Positions 9,591-17,973 are shown, counted from the first letter of the stretch. The stretch is 64,000 nucleotides of DNA from Promethearchaeota archaeon (GCA_030668025.1 DAOUUT010000001.1:5616-69615), one strand, 5' to 3'. Notes: a model not told the origin generated them from the letters alone. A program made the numbers and translations.

Positions 9591-9625
9591 TAGGTCCAGG
9601 AAGAAATTATTGGTGCCACTAATTC
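9591..9625 (-). repeat. Repeated 3'-region motif, copy 1
   Basis: Read on the minus strand this contains TGGCACCA followed by AATTTCTTCCTGGACC. A related sequence lies just after the hicA-like gene (11318-11352, minus strand), and the second half recurs at 33547-33567 on the plus strand. Copies 1 and 2 lie directly downstream of minus-strand genes, so a role in transcript ending or RNA stability is possible. Confidence 0.4.
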
Positions 9626-9657
9626 TTTTTTTTCAATATAACCAAAAATGCGAAAAT

Positions 9658-10005
9658 TCAATCTACATCCATAATATCTAATCTTTTTTGAACTCGATTA
9701 TAAGTTTTTAAAAAAGAATCGAGATTGGGTTTTATGTTAAGATAATAATCCGCCTCTGTGCGAAAAATTTTCATACTTTTCAAGTGATTACCTAAAATTG
9801 AATCATGGTTCATAATTGCCTCGATTAAATTTGTATGGAAATGCTCAGTATCAATGTGAGAAAGTTTTTTTATTAATCTAATGTGGTGCAATATCCCATA
9901 ATAGATTCGTCCAATAGCAGTTCTATTTCTAACTTCAAGACTATAATTATTGTCATTAATTATGGTCTGCCCTAAAATAATAAATTCTTTTGGGTCCAAT
10001 ATCAT
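9658..10005 (-). CDS. HEPN-like domain protein
   Basis: 115 residues, all helical. The stretch RTAIGRIYYGILHHIR carries an R-x4-6-H arrangement typical of HEPN proteins, which include RNases of toxin-antitoxin and defence systems. The long helices before and after it fit a HEPN four-helix bundle. It is the last gene of a three-gene cassette and overlaps the gene before it by 4 bp. No nucleotidyltransferase (MNT) partner is recognisable in the cassette, so it is not a standard HepT-MntA pair. An RNA-cleaving role in defence or element stability is inferred. Confidence 0.55.
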   Translation of the reverse strand: MILDPKEFIILGQTIINDNNYSLEVRNRTAIGRIYYGILHHIRLIKKLSHIDTEHFHTNLIEAIMNHDSILGNHLKSMKIFRTEADYYLNIKPNLDSFLKTYNRVQKRLDIMDVD

Positions 10006-10595
10006 CCACTATATATTGATCTAAAAATAAAATATGTTCTTTTAAAAGTCGATAAAAACGAAGGAAATTCTTGTTTGATTAAATCTTCTTGTTCTTCAAT
10101 AAATTTTTCTAATATATCTAAAATAAAATCAAAATCATCAATAGGAAATGCAATCTTTATTATTATACTTCTTATATCAGGATTCTCGATTTCAGCTTTA
10201 TAATCGCAATTTCCATGAATATGATCAAAGTCATTTTTAATCATGAAATGCATGAAAAAACTCTTTAGCCATTGAAAGTAATATGAGAATTCAGAATTAT
10301 GGTTTAAATAATTGTAAAAGTTTTTTGTAATGCTCATAGATTCAGCAAATTTGTCTTCAATGTAATTTTCCTTAAACTTTATAAAAAGAGATTTAGCATC
10401 GTAATTCTCCATAATATAATAAGCATCAAATATGGATTCCAATTTATTTTTATCTTCTGACCAAAACTTATCTAATTGGACCCCTCTTGACAAACAACGC
10501 TTAAAATGGGGTTCAAGAGCGTACATAATCCCTTCAGTTCTAAAAGAGTACATCCAATTTAAATCCTTTTCAATTATATTATAATTACTAATCAT
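10002..10595 (-). CDS. Unknown protein, middle gene of the HEPN cassette
   Basis: 197 residues, acidic to neutral, rich in Phe, Tyr and Ile, with no signal peptide or membrane segment. I do not recognise a family. It overlaps the genes on both sides (8 bp and 4 bp), which points to three products that act together. A His-containing stretch (FDHIHGNCDY) and an acidic stretch (FPIDDFDFILD) are notable but not diagnostic. It could be the antidote or sensor for the HEPN-like protein. Confidence 0.6.
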   Translation of the reverse strand: MISNYNIIEKDLNWMYSFRTEGIMYALEPHFKRCLSRGVQLDKFWSEDKNKLESIFDAYYIMENYDAKSLFIKFKENYIEDKFAESMSITKNFYNYLNHNSEFSYYFQWLKSFFMHFMIKNDFDHIHGNCDYKAEIENPDIRSIIIKIAFPIDDFDFILDILEKFIEEQEDLIKQEFPSFLSTFKRTYFIFRSIYSG

Positions 10596-11022
10596 ATTTA
10601 ATCTTTAAACGTCTTTTACTTATTACACGAGCTTGTTCTCTCTTCATCCATTCATACTGAAGTCTTTCACCGTGATAAATAATGAATTTTAGCATTTCAA
10701 ATATCTCGATTGATTTTTCACTATTTAATATCTCGGGCATATCAGATATAAACTCAATTAATTTAAATGTTCTTGATTTTAATTCCTCAACAAATATAAC
10801 ATCTGATTCGTCAATATATTCTTTAACTCTTATTAAAGAATTCCGATAAATATCAGAAAGTTCAGAAGAAAGAAAAACTAACGTGTCATTTCCAATTTCA
10901 ATCCCATAATGACATAAATCCATAAAATAATCACCAGCTATCGGATATTCCTCTTTAGTAATATGGTCTTTAATCTTTTTTGATATATTTTCAATATATA
11001 AATCGCTCATCTTTCTCACCAT
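10588..11022 (-). CDS. Unknown helical protein, first gene of the HEPN cassette
   Basis: 144 residues, predicted helical, with a strongly basic end (KREQARVISKRRLKIKYD). No family recognised. The ATG at 11010 (codon 5) follows GGTGAG by four bases and may be the true start instead of 11022. It leads the three-gene cassette. The basic tail could bind nucleic acid or a partner. Confidence 0.6.
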   Translation of the reverse strand: MVRKMSDLYIENISKKIKDHITKEEYPIAGDYFMDLCHYGIEIGNDTLVFLSSELSDIYRNSLIRVKEYIDESDVIFVEELKSRTFKLIEFISDMPEILNSEKSIEIFEMLKFIIYHGERLQYEWMKREQARVISKRRLKIKYD

Positions 11023-11354
11023 TCTATTTTATTTAATAATTATTAAAAAGTCATTTTTTTTTGTTGCATGTCATTATGATTGTTAAGAATTAAAAAAATT
11101 ATCTTTTTTTGTCGGTTATGATTTCAAACAACATCCTATTTAAGCATTGTATGATTGAAGAAATATCTAATTAAATAAACAGAATTTAGATTAAAACTCA
11201 TTTTTTTTCGATTTTCTCAAGAAGAAAAAAATACGGTACCAAAAAGTTCCAAATAAATAGAACTTTTATCTCAGGATCAATAAACGAAAAAAACTTTTTT
11301 TTAATTTTTTATCCTGATCCTAAAGAAATTTTTTGTGGTGCCAAAAATTCAAGT
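11023..11354. other. Non-coding gap with hairpins between two minus-strand cassettes
   Basis: 332 bp without a gene. It holds an 8-bp hairpin, AAAAGTTC/GAACTTTT (11242-11267), and a 7-bp pair TCAGGAT/ATCCTGA (11271-11277 and 11311-11317) enclosing A7-C-T8. Copy 2 of the repeated 3' motif follows (11318-11352). The right half is probably the terminator of the hicA-like gene and the left half the promoter of the HEPN cassette. Confidence 0.5.
11318..11352 (-). repeat. Repeated 3'-region motif, copy 2
   Basis: Minus strand: TTTGGCACCAC then AAATTTCTTTAGGATC, immediately after the stop of the hicA-like gene. It matches the motif after the HEPN gene at 9591-9625 in order and orientation. Confidence 0.4.
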
Positions 11355-11663
11355 TCATAGTAAATCTAATGGATCTATTGTTCCTAAATGCTCTTTAACA
11401 AATTGTATATAATCGTGTCCATTATATCTACAATCATATATTCCTAAAAATTGGTCTTTAGTTATTTTAAGTTGCATTGCCATTTGCTCTATTAAATAAT
11501 CATCAACTTTTCTACCATGATCTCCTCTACTAAAATGAGTTTTAAAAGGTGTTCTGCGTCCTTCATGTTTAAAGAATAATATTATATGACTTGGATTATT
11601 CTCAGTGGTAAACCCTTTTTTACAAAATTTCCCTATTAATTTTTCCCGATCATAAGTAGTCAT
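11355..11663 (-). CDS. HicA-like toxin (putative mRNA interferase)
   Basis: 102 residues. Layout matches the small dsRBD-like HicA fold: a helix (DREKLIGKFCKKGF), a strand with the catalytic-type His (NPSHIILFF), a basic hairpin (HEGRRTPFKTHFSRGDHG) and a last helix (LIEQMAMQLKITKDQF). HicA toxins cut mRNA and are held in check by HicB. Here the gene follows, and overlaps by 14 bp, a long gene with a HicB-like end. Longer and more divergent than typical HicA (about 60-80 residues), so the call rests on pattern and context. Confidence 0.6.
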   Translation of the reverse strand: MTTYDREKLIGKFCKKGFTTENNPSHIILFFKHEGRRTPFKTHFSRGDHGRKVDDYLIEQMAMQLKITKDQFLGIYDCRYNGHDYIQFVKEHLGTIDPLDLL

Positions 11664-12663
11664 TCAAATCTTTCTCCCATTTATCAAAATTAATTAAATC
11701 AATAAGCTTTTTCTTAATTTCTTTTGCACCCTGAGTTAATGGGTCTTTTGTAAAAATATAATACTCTAAATGAGTTATTAGACAACCATACAGATTATTA
11801 TACATTTCTTTAAATGTCTTTCCTGCGGCCACTATATTTAATTCTTCATTTATAACAAAGAACGCATTAGCTTTAAATTCTAAAGCTAAATTAAGATTTT
11901 CTTTAAATTCTAAATCTTTTAAATTATGTAATGAAATTGCATCCACTAATTCAAGTTTGCTAACATTTTCTAATCTATTTTTAATAGGATCATATAAGCC
12001 ACTAATTTTAATGATTTTTTTGTAATAACTTATATATCTTTCTTCTTCTACTTCAAGAAATTTATATTTTATCGAGATTCCATGAATATCTCTTATTTTA
12101 AAATATATCTCGCCTTCACCATGTACTATAGTGAGTGCTCCAATAAACTCCTCCTCTCTTTTTATAACATCCAATTCTTTCCATTTACTTAAAGTTTTCC
12201 TATACTTTTTTTTAGCAACAAAAATTGTAGCAAATGTTTCTTTTCGTGATTTTCTCAATTGAATTGAAAATGAACCAGGATGTTTTGAGATAGATTGAAG
12301 ATTGTTAAAAAGTCTATGTCTTCTTACATTATTTGTAATTATACCTTTTAGAGCCTTATAATTATCCCCATTTCGATCCTCATCTAATAATTTAGGTATT
12401 TCTAAAAGTTTTTCTACAACATTATCAATTAAAGAAGCTCCAAATGTGGGTGTTTGCGCTTGTGGTTTTAAAGAAAAAATCTGTGAACCTTCGCTTCTCT
12501 CTATTATTAACAATTGAAATTGTTCGCTTCCTGCTTTTGGATAAATTTCCTTTCCAATAAGTTCTATTGAATCTTGTATTTTTGAGGTATATTTAATAAA
12601 ATCTTTGATAGAAACAAATCCCATCTTTAATAATGCTTTATCAAATACTAAATTTAGCTCCAT
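11650..12663 (-). CDS. Long protein with C-terminal HicB-like domain (putative antitoxin)
   Basis: 337 residues. The stretch NLNLALEFKANAFFVINEEL...VAAGKTFKEMYNNLYGCLI near residues 255-305 has the strand-strand-Gly-helix pattern of HicB (a partial RNase H fold). The 250 residues before it are not recognised and hold basic stretches (RRHRLF, RKSRKE, KKKYRK) that could bind RNA or DNA. Usual HicB proteins are 70-150 residues, so this is a fusion or expanded antitoxin. Co-translated with the HicA-like protein downstream. The N-terminal part may be a DNA-binding autorepressor. Confidence 0.55.
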   Translation of the reverse strand: MELNLVFDKALLKMGFVSIKDFIKYTSKIQDSIELIGKEIYPKAGSEQFQLLIIERSEGSQIFSLKPQAQTPTFGASLIDNVVEKLLEIPKLLDEDRNGDNYKALKGIITNNVRRHRLFNNLQSISKHPGSFSIQLRKSRKETFATIFVAKKKYRKTLSKWKELDVIKREEEFIGALTIVHGEGEIYFKIRDIHGISIKYKFLEVEEERYISYYKKIIKISGLYDPIKNRLENVSKLELVDAISLHNLKDLEFKENLNLALEFKANAFFVINEELNIVAAGKTFKEMYNNLYGCLITHLEYYIFTKDPLTQGAKEIKKKLIDLINFDKWEKDLNDYL

Positions 12664-12843
12664 ATTTAAGAAAATGATAATTAATTTATTTTATGATTTA
12701 ATATCAAGATATTATTATCCTTCAGATTTATTAGTAAAGAGCTAATAAAATAAGTTATTTATAGTTTATTAGCATTATAAGTTTTATTTAAATTTATTTT
12801 ATTTTTAATCAAATTATTAGAGTATTGTTTCTATTTTATTTAC

Positions 12844-13008
12844 ATGAAAGTTAAAGATTTAATTGAAAAATTGCAAAAATGTGAGCTAGAAGCAGTAATC
12901 CAGTATAAACATGATTTAAACTCCAAAGAAGTATTTCTGGGAGCAGAAGTACATCAACTTACTGAGAATCGAGTAATAATGCTAATCATAAAACCAGATG
13001 ATTTCTAA
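12844..13008 (+). CDS. Small phage-type protein of 54 residues
   Basis: ATG at 12844 opens a 54-residue frame starting MKVKDLIEKLQKCELEAVI and ending with IIKPDDF. The start resembles a common small phage protein pattern (a leading helix, then 'L..C...A.V' and beta strands). An AT-rich stretch lies before the ATG without a Shine-Dalgarno, so it is probably leaderless. It meets the minus-strand gene 13005-13199 tail to tail. Confidence 0.5.
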   Translation: MKVKDLIEKLQKCELEAVIQYKHDLNSKEVFLGAEVHQLTENRVIMLIIKPDDF

Positions 13009-13199
13009 TCTAATATCCTATTATTATTTCTTTCTTTTTTTTTTATTTTTCTCCTGACGCAATATATTTTTTCAGGATTTTCGCTATTACCGTCTTTAGT
13101 CCCTATCAGCTCAAAGCCAAGTTTATTAAAAAATTCCTTTGCTATTAAAAATTCCTCAGCAATAACTATTGTGGTGCAGGTCTCCATTGACATCATCAA
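13005..13199 (-). CDS. Small protein, possible acetyltransferase-tail fold
   Basis: 64 residues. The central stretch (LIAKEFFNKLGFELIGT) resembles the last helix-strand of GNAT enzymes, but a 64-residue GNAT is not complete. A TTTAAATA box lies about 25-30 bp before ATG 13199 on the minus strand, giving a leaderless-type promoter, which supports a real gene. Alternatively a remnant of a larger gene. Confidence 0.45.
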   Translation of the reverse strand: MMMSMETCTTIVIAEEFLIAKEFFNKLGFELIGTKDGNSENPEKIYCVRRKIKKKERNNNRILD

Positions 13200-13406
13200 T
13201 TAAATTAAGGGATAAGTAAATATTTAAATGTTTGTCAAAAAATAGACAAAACCTATTGAAAAAGTTAAAATCTTGAACGATTTTTTGATGTTGGATACAA
13301 TTTATCGTCAGTTTTTAATTTCCCAGTAAATATTATTTTCTTCTAATTTAGAAGCATCCAAAACAGTTTTTAATTGATTATAATAGTATTTGGATATATA
13401 CAAATA

Positions 13407-13414
13407 TTTAAATA
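13407..13414 (+). promoter_or_regulatory. TATA box of the first early operon
   Basis: TTTAAATA ends 22 bp before the ATG at 13437, implying an almost leaderless transcript. The following bases (TGAGAATTGTTTCTTC) closely match those after the TATA box at 18429-18436, so the two early operons appear to share a promoter type. Confidence 0.55.
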
Positions 13415-13436
13415 TGAGAATTGTTTCTTCTTTATT

Positions 13437-13598
13437 ATGCCTGAATATAATTTTACAGAAGAAGAATTAAAAAACAACAAAGAAAGCATAATAAGCGCGG
13501 TAAAGCTTACAATCTTTAGTTATGAAGAAGAACGAGACAAAATAAACAAGGAATTAAAAAGGGCAAGAACCTACTTAAAGAAAATAAAGGGGGCGTAA
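13437..13598 (+). CDS. Small charged helical protein
   Basis: 53 residues from ATG 13437 (MPEYNFTEEELKNNKES...), highly charged and helical, ending RTYLKKIKGA. An upstream in-frame ATG at 13374 exists but lies before the TATA box at 13407, so 13437 is the start. First gene of the operon leading to the Toprim protein. No family recognised. Confidence 0.6.
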   Translation: MPEYNFTEEELKNNKESIISAVKLTIFSYEEERDKINKELKRARTYLKKIKGA

Positions 13599-13604
13599 AA
13601 AAAA

Positions 13605-13886
13605 GTGGTAAAAAAAATGCTTGAAGGTCAAGGAAAAAGGTTGTTAATAGATTTTGCTGAATATCCTAATCCAAATTTTAAAGCTCTTACTTATTTAGCT
13701 GCCAGCAAAAAGGCTGAAACTTTATATTTAGTTCACCAAGACTCTGAAGGAGAGGAAGAGTGCTACGAATTAGCGACTTCAGCAGAAGAACTAACCGCAA
13801 TTAGGGATCTTTTAATTAATGTGGTTAGTAAAATCGAAAAGAGTTACGGGTTAGAACAATCGGTTAAAATATTGGAGGGAAATTAA
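13605..13886 (+). CDS. Unknown 93-residue protein
   Basis: Begins at GTG 13605, with AAGGGGG ten bases before it, or at ATG 13617. Alternating strands and helices, acidic (DSEGEEECYELATSAEEL). No family recognised. It sits in the operon six bases after the previous gene and one base before the next. Confidence 0.65.
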   Translation: MVKKMLEGQGKRLLIDFAEYPNPNFKALTYLAASKKAETLYLVHQDSEGEEECYELATSAEELTAIRDLLINVVSKIEKSYGLEQSVKILEGN

Positions 13887-13887
13887 A

Positions 13888-14055
13888 ATGTCTCATAAAA
13901 CTGCGGAAGGAAAAAATTTATGTTCGGTTTGGTATTGTAAAAACGAAGGTGTCCACTACCATCATCGTGGCGGCTGCGGTATAGTGTTCTGCGACGAACA
14001 CGAAGCCCAGGATAAAAATCCCAATGTCCCTATTGTTGAATTGGAGGGGGAATAG
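13888..14055 (+). CDS. Cys/His-rich zinc-binding microprotein
   Basis: 55 residues from ATG 13888, preceded by GGAGGG. Cys at 12, 17, 30 and 35, with HYHH between them, fit one zinc site. A Shine-Dalgarno for the next gene (GGAGGGGG) is inside its last codons. Operon position suggests an accessory role in DNA metabolism. Confidence 0.65.
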   Translation: MSHKTAEGKNLCSVWYCKNEGVHYHHRGGCGIVFCDEHEAQDKNPNVPIVELEGE

Positions 14056-14060
14056 AAGAT

Positions 14061-14198
14061 ATGTATAGATATAAAAAAAGGCTATGGACCTGCGAAGAGT
14101 GTGGTGCTAAGACTGAATTCCTCGGACTTAAAGAGGGTAAATATGTTTGTGGCGAATGTTCAAACAAATCGAACGATCGGAGGGATAAAAAACAATGA
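14061..14198 (+). CDS. Zinc-ribbon microprotein
   Basis: 45 residues with CxxC (11, 14) and CxxC (30, 33), a minimal zinc ribbon, and a basic tail. Its TGA overlaps the ATG of the Toprim gene (ATGA at 14195-14198), so translation is coupled. Likely a nucleic-acid-binding partner. Confidence 0.7.
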   Translation: MYRYKKRLWTCEECGAKTEFLGLKEGKYVCGECSNKSNDRRDKKQ

Positions 14199-15622
14199 AC
14201 ATAGATGAAATAAAGAAGTTAGTTAAACAATCTCCTAAATTCAAGCGAGTAAACGATGTTTTAGCTTTAACTCCTGTAAACGATCCTTTTTATATTCAAA
14301 AAAATCAAATAGAAAAAGCAGAATGGTTTGCAGAGGTATGGAAAAGAGAAGAGGCGATCTCAGACTGGGAAAATGGGTTAATTCACCCAAGAGGTTTGCA
14401 TTATCAGATTTTAGGCAAAGGTGATTCTTTCACACTTAAAATAGGGGGGAAAGATAAAAAGATTACTTATGAAAATACTGAACAATGTTGGAATTTCTTA
14501 GAAATGGGCGCAAAATATTCAAGATTATTAGGTTTAGTGCCCTATGAGAGGATTAAAGACGAGCAAAACCCCGATCCTATTGGAAATCCGATTTTTAACG
14601 AACATAACGAATTTGAAGTAATGGAAATGCAGATTAATAATGATGTATTAGATATACAATTACCATCTTTGATATATGATGATACAGAGAGCCTTATAGA
14701 AGCCAGGATTAATAAAATAATCGAAGTATTATTTAAGGACGTTAGTTATTCTTCGAGAACCGAGCAACCGAATTATCTTGAGATTTGGGCGGAGAAAAGC
14801 GGTGTTATACCTATGAGCATTGCGAGAGAGTTTAATGCAGAAGTTAAACCCGCAGGTGGTGGGGAGTTTTCAGTTGATATGTGCTTTAAAGCAATAGAAA
14901 AGGCTAAGAAATTAGATAGGGATTTACATATCTTCGTACTAAGTGATTTTGATCCTAAAGGAATGGATATGCCTAAAAGTGTTGCCCGAAAAGTGGAATT
15001 TATAGCAAACCAATTAGAAGCAACTGCTTTTGTTCATCATGTGGCTTTAACAAAAGAGCAATGTATTAAATATTCTCTCCCAACCGTTCCAGCTAAGGTT
15101 CCTAAAGGGGATGGTACGGGTTATTTAACCCATATAGAGATTTTTAAGAAATTTGCAGGACAAGATCCCACAGAACTAAATTCATTTCAAGCAAGAGAGC
15201 CTGAAATATATAAGGATACAATAAGAAAGGCTATTGAACCATATTACGATAAGGAATTGGAGAATAAATTTAGAGAAGAACGAAAAAGATTAGAAGAGAG
15301 TGTTCGGGAAAAATTAAAGGCTAAATTTGAGGTATTAAGAGAGGATTTAGATAAAATTCGGGAAATAATCAACAATCGTTTTGATAAACTAAATAAGGTG
15401 TTAGAACCAATAATAGAAAAGAAATATGGTAAATTAGACTTAGATAAACATATTAAAGCGTATGAGGAACTAATAAATTTTGAGGTAAGTGAGATTATAG
15501 AAGATGAAAGTTTTGAGTTTCCCAATGTAATCGTGGAATCACCTAAAAACGCATTATTGGATACACGCAGAAGCTATTTAGAGCAATTAGCTAAGTATAA
15601 AGAATTTGATATGAGAGAATAA
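14195..15622 (+). CDS. Topoisomerase VI subunit A / Spo11-like Toprim protein
   Basis: 475 residues. An N-terminal winged-helix-like region (IHPRGLHYQIL) precedes a Toprim domain with its conserved Glu in EIWAEKSG (about 200) and the metal motif SDFDPKG (about 250-256), like the DxDPxG of Topo VI-A. After residue 350 comes a long coiled coil and a tail of about 45 residues. Topo VI-A cuts DNA with a Tyr in the winged helix; Y in GLHYQI is a candidate. No B (GHKL ATPase) subunit is seen nearby, so it may be a nuclease or nicking enzyme rather than a full topoisomerase. Possible role in element replication. Confidence 0.72.
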   Translation: MNIDEIKKLVKQSPKFKRVNDVLALTPVNDPFYIQKNQIEKAEWFAEVWKREEAISDWENGLIHPRGLHYQILGKGDSFTLKIGGKDKKITYENTEQCWNFLEMGAKYSRLLGLVPYERIKDEQNPDPIGNPIFNEHNEFEVMEMQINNDVLDIQLPSLIYDDTESLIEARINKIIEVLFKDVSYSSRTEQPNYLEIWAEKSGVIPMSIAREFNAEVKPAGGGEFSVDMCFKAIEKAKKLDRDLHIFVLSDFDPKGMDMPKSVARKVEFIANQLEATAFVHHVALTKEQCIKYSLPTVPAKVPKGDGTGYLTHIEIFKKFAGQDPTELNSFQAREPEIYKDTIRKAIEPYYDKELENKFREERKRLEESVREKLKAKFEVLREDLDKIREIINNRFDKLNKVLEPIIEKKYGKLDLDKHIKAYEELINFEVSEIIEDESFEFPNVIVESPKNALLDTRRSYLEQLAKYKEFDMRE

Positions 15623-15638
15623 GAAGGTTTTTTTGAAG

Positions 15639-15674
15639 TGACCGTCTAAATGATCGGTTAAGTGATCGTCATAA
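15639..15674 (+). repeat. Three abutting 12-bp iterons
   Basis: TGACCGTCTAAA, TGATCGGTTAAG and TGATCGTCATAA lie end to end just after the Toprim gene. They share TGAyCG at the same 12-bp phase. This layout is typical of a binding site for a dimeric or multimeric regulator or replication initiator. The next gene starts 116 bp on, so it could be its operator. Confidence 0.5.
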
Positions 15675-15790
15675 AACACATCTACAAGCGATTTTAAAAA
15701 ATATAAAAAAATCAGAAAATTATTAAAAAATTATAGAAAAAAAATATGTTTTGATATGTACAAACACTTAAATAACGAGGTAATACTAAT

Positions 15791-16102
15791 ATGCTTATGA
15801 GTTTGAAAGATATTAAAAATAGAATTTTACGAATCGCAAAAATTAAGGACCCTGTAAAATGTCAACGGGACTTAATAGCATTTGCTAAAGAACTTAAAAA
15901 ACCGAGAATTGAACCGAGAACGACAGGAAATTACACGTATTTTTACGAGATGGAACTTTTTTATAATCCTGAAGTGAAAGGTAAAAGAGAAAGAGTAAAA
16001 GAAAATATTGGTCGGATTAAAAAAGAAGAATATCAAGCAAATCCGGATAAATTTAAATCAATGTCAAAATCAGAATTAAAAAAATACTTGGAACAATATT
16101 AA
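15791..16102 (+). CDS. Unknown basic 103-residue protein
   Basis: Basic, helical at both ends, with a central Tyr-rich strand segment (TGNYTYFYEMELFYNPE). No family recognised. A TATA-like CTTAAATA lies about 25 bp before the start. ATG 15791 or 15797 could start it. Followed by another orphan gene in the same direction. Confidence 0.6.
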   Translation: MLMSLKDIKNRILRIAKIKDPVKCQRDLIAFAKELKKPRIEPRTTGNYTYFYEMELFYNPEVKGKRERVKENIGRIKKEEYQANPDKFKSMSKSELKKYLEQY

Positions 16103-16131
16103 AATTAAAAAAAAGGAAGTGAGTGGATTAG

Positions 16132-16551
16132 ATGGGTAAAAAACAAATCGAATTTGATATAAAATTTAAGGATTTTACTTTTAATGACGAAGTCCTAATG
16201 AAAGGTACGTTTAAACCAACTTCAGAATTTGTAAAGATGCAGTTCCAATATTTTATCGATATTTTAAGTTATAATTTAATAAATATTAGAGAGCGGAAAA
16301 TTAAGTTTCATTTTAGACTAATTATGAGACCTGATATGGGGGAAATCAATTTCAATGGAGAATGTCTATTAGAATCACCACAGCAAAATAAAATTAATTT
16401 TGTAATTAAAACAATTCCCAAACCATTAAGAATTTTTATGGATAAGTTTATTTTGAAAAATTCTTATTATCATGCTGAAAAATTTGCAAGACAAGAAGGG
16501 TTTATTTTTCCTCCGGCTCAAGAAATATTAAGAGGGCTTGGAATAAAATAA
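16132..16551 (+). CDS. Unknown 139-residue protein
   Basis: Mostly beta strands (KQIEFDIKFKDFTF, IKFHFRLIMRP) then helices; GGAAGTGAG before the ATG is a fair ribosome site. No signal peptide and no family recognised. Last rightward gene before a convergent membrane-anchored protein gene; the 240-bp gap between them shows no gene. Confidence 0.6.
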   Translation: MGKKQIEFDIKFKDFTFNDEVLMKGTFKPTSEFVKMQFQYFIDILSYNLINIRERKIKFHFRLIMRPDMGEINFNGECLLESPQQNKINFVIKTIPKPLRIFMDKFILKNSYYHAEKFARQEGFIFPPAQEILRGLGIK

Positions 16552-16793
16552 AAAGGATTAAAATAATAACGATTGTGTATTTTCCAAGCTCAAGAAAAAG
16601 TTTGTATAAAGTTTATTGAGTATAATTGAATGATAATTATTCTACACAGACTCTAATAGAAAGATCCTTTATTGATGTTATAAGAAATAATATCTTTTGT
16701 TATACCTTGTTGGGATATACTCCGACACATAGCTGTTATTTAACCGTTCCTTACTCATAAATATAATTTGATGTAAATATAAAATAAAAAAAA

Positions 16794-17720
16794 TTATTTA
16801 GATTTGAATTTCTTAATCAAAAGAAATATTGTAGATATCGATGCAAATCCTAATATAAGTAGAGAATATCCAGGAATTAACGAAGGGGTGGTAGTTTCCT
16901 CTACCACTTCCATTAATGAAAAACTATAAGAGGTTAAACTATAGAAGAGGTATTTCCCCGATCCTTGTCCTAAACCAGATGTAGTAATAATATCGGTACC
17001 AGAATAACTCAATAGATTATGAGATCCATCTAATTCATCCCCTACTAAATAATATGTAGAATAGAGCTGATTAATGTGACAATAATACATGGCGCCTAAA
17101 CCCGAGTAATCAAAATGAGATCCATCATACCCTGTTTGATACTCTTTTCCTGATTCCAAATCTATAATCACCGCAAATATTGGATCTTTGATAAAATCCC
17201 AATGACTTGACGTCATCTCAGTGTCTAAGGGCATAATAGGAACTTTAAGAAATCCAATTCCAGAAAATCCTACTGAACCGTATTCCGCATTACACCAAAT
17301 TGTAAGATTATATAATCCTGTTGTCGTTGGGTTTAAATATAAAATAAGTCTCCCTCGAGGTTCAGTCATAGCAATAAAATATTCATCTACACTTGTACTA
17401 ATCGCAGAATGGAAATGGATATTAGTATCGTCCATTGAGATATAACCCCCTACAAGATAGAAAATATAATGGTTATCTTTCTCTAAATTTACTTGATGAT
17501 AAAAATAGTTATCTCCTGAAAGTGAAATATACCCATCTGAAGTGATGCATACCGTATCAACGACAAACGTAAAAGGATCAAAAGGATCCGTTCTTAATTC
17601 GTATTGACCTACATCAGCTCTTACCGGAATAAATGTAAACAATCCTGCAAAAACGGGAAGGATGAATAAAAGGATCAATATTATAGTCTTATTTTTTTTC
17701 AAGTTTATTTTGCTTTCCAT
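16794..17720 (-). CDS. Secreted surface protein with C-terminal anchor
   Basis: 308 residues. N-terminal signal peptide (basic KINLKKNK then a hydrophobic run ending near VRAD), a beta-rich outer domain, a Thr-Glu linker, then LIPGYSLLILG, a hydrophobic segment and a basic end KKFKSK. That ending resembles archaeal C-terminal sorting signals of the PGF/IPGY type. It lies on the minus strand among rightward early genes with its own upstream region, so it may be an independently expressed 'cargo' gene that alters the host surface. Confidence 0.7.
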   Translation of the reverse strand: MESKINLKKNKTIILILLFILPVFAGLFTFIPVRADVGQYELRTDPFDPFTFVVDTVCITSDGYISLSGDNYFYHQVNLEKDNHYIFYLVGGYISMDDTNIHFHSAISTSVDEYFIAMTEPRGRLILYLNPTTTGLYNLTIWCNAEYGSVGFSGIGFLKVPIMPLDTEMTSSHWDFIKDPIFAVIIDLESGKEYQTGYDGSHFDYSGLGAMYYCHINQLYSTYYLVGDELDGSHNLLSYSGTDIITTSGLGQGSGKYLFYSLTSYSFSLMEVVEETTTPSLIPGYSLLILGFASISTIFLLIKKFKSK

Positions 17721-17846
17721 TTTGAATCATTTTTTTTTAGATTTTTGAAAATTATAATAATATAATTACTCCGACAAAAAATATAAGCATTTATTTTTAT
17801 TTTCAATCACCCCTCTCTGTCTCCATAGAACGCCATTCCCTACGTC

Positions 17847-17973
17847 TGGTTTTCTGATTTAGTAAATATTTAAATTAAGACAAATCTAATATTACTCAAT
17901 ACCAAAATCATTGAGTTCAAGGCTTTTGTGTGTACAATTTGAACACACAAAACTTTCATAAATCAGAAAACTA
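17847..17973. ncRNA. Three-way-junction inverted-repeat structure (possible ncRNA or DNA site)
   Basis: An outer stem of 12 perfect bp (17849-17860 with 17960-17971, extendable to 15 bp) encloses two hairpins: ACTCAAT/ATTGAGT (17894-17900 with 17910-17916) and TTTTGTGTG/CACACAAAA (17924-17932 with 17944-17952). The set of three nested, exact repeats makes a cruciform. It sits in a 300-bp gap without a gene. It may be a small RNA, a control site or a replication site; strand is unknown. Confidence 0.45.
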
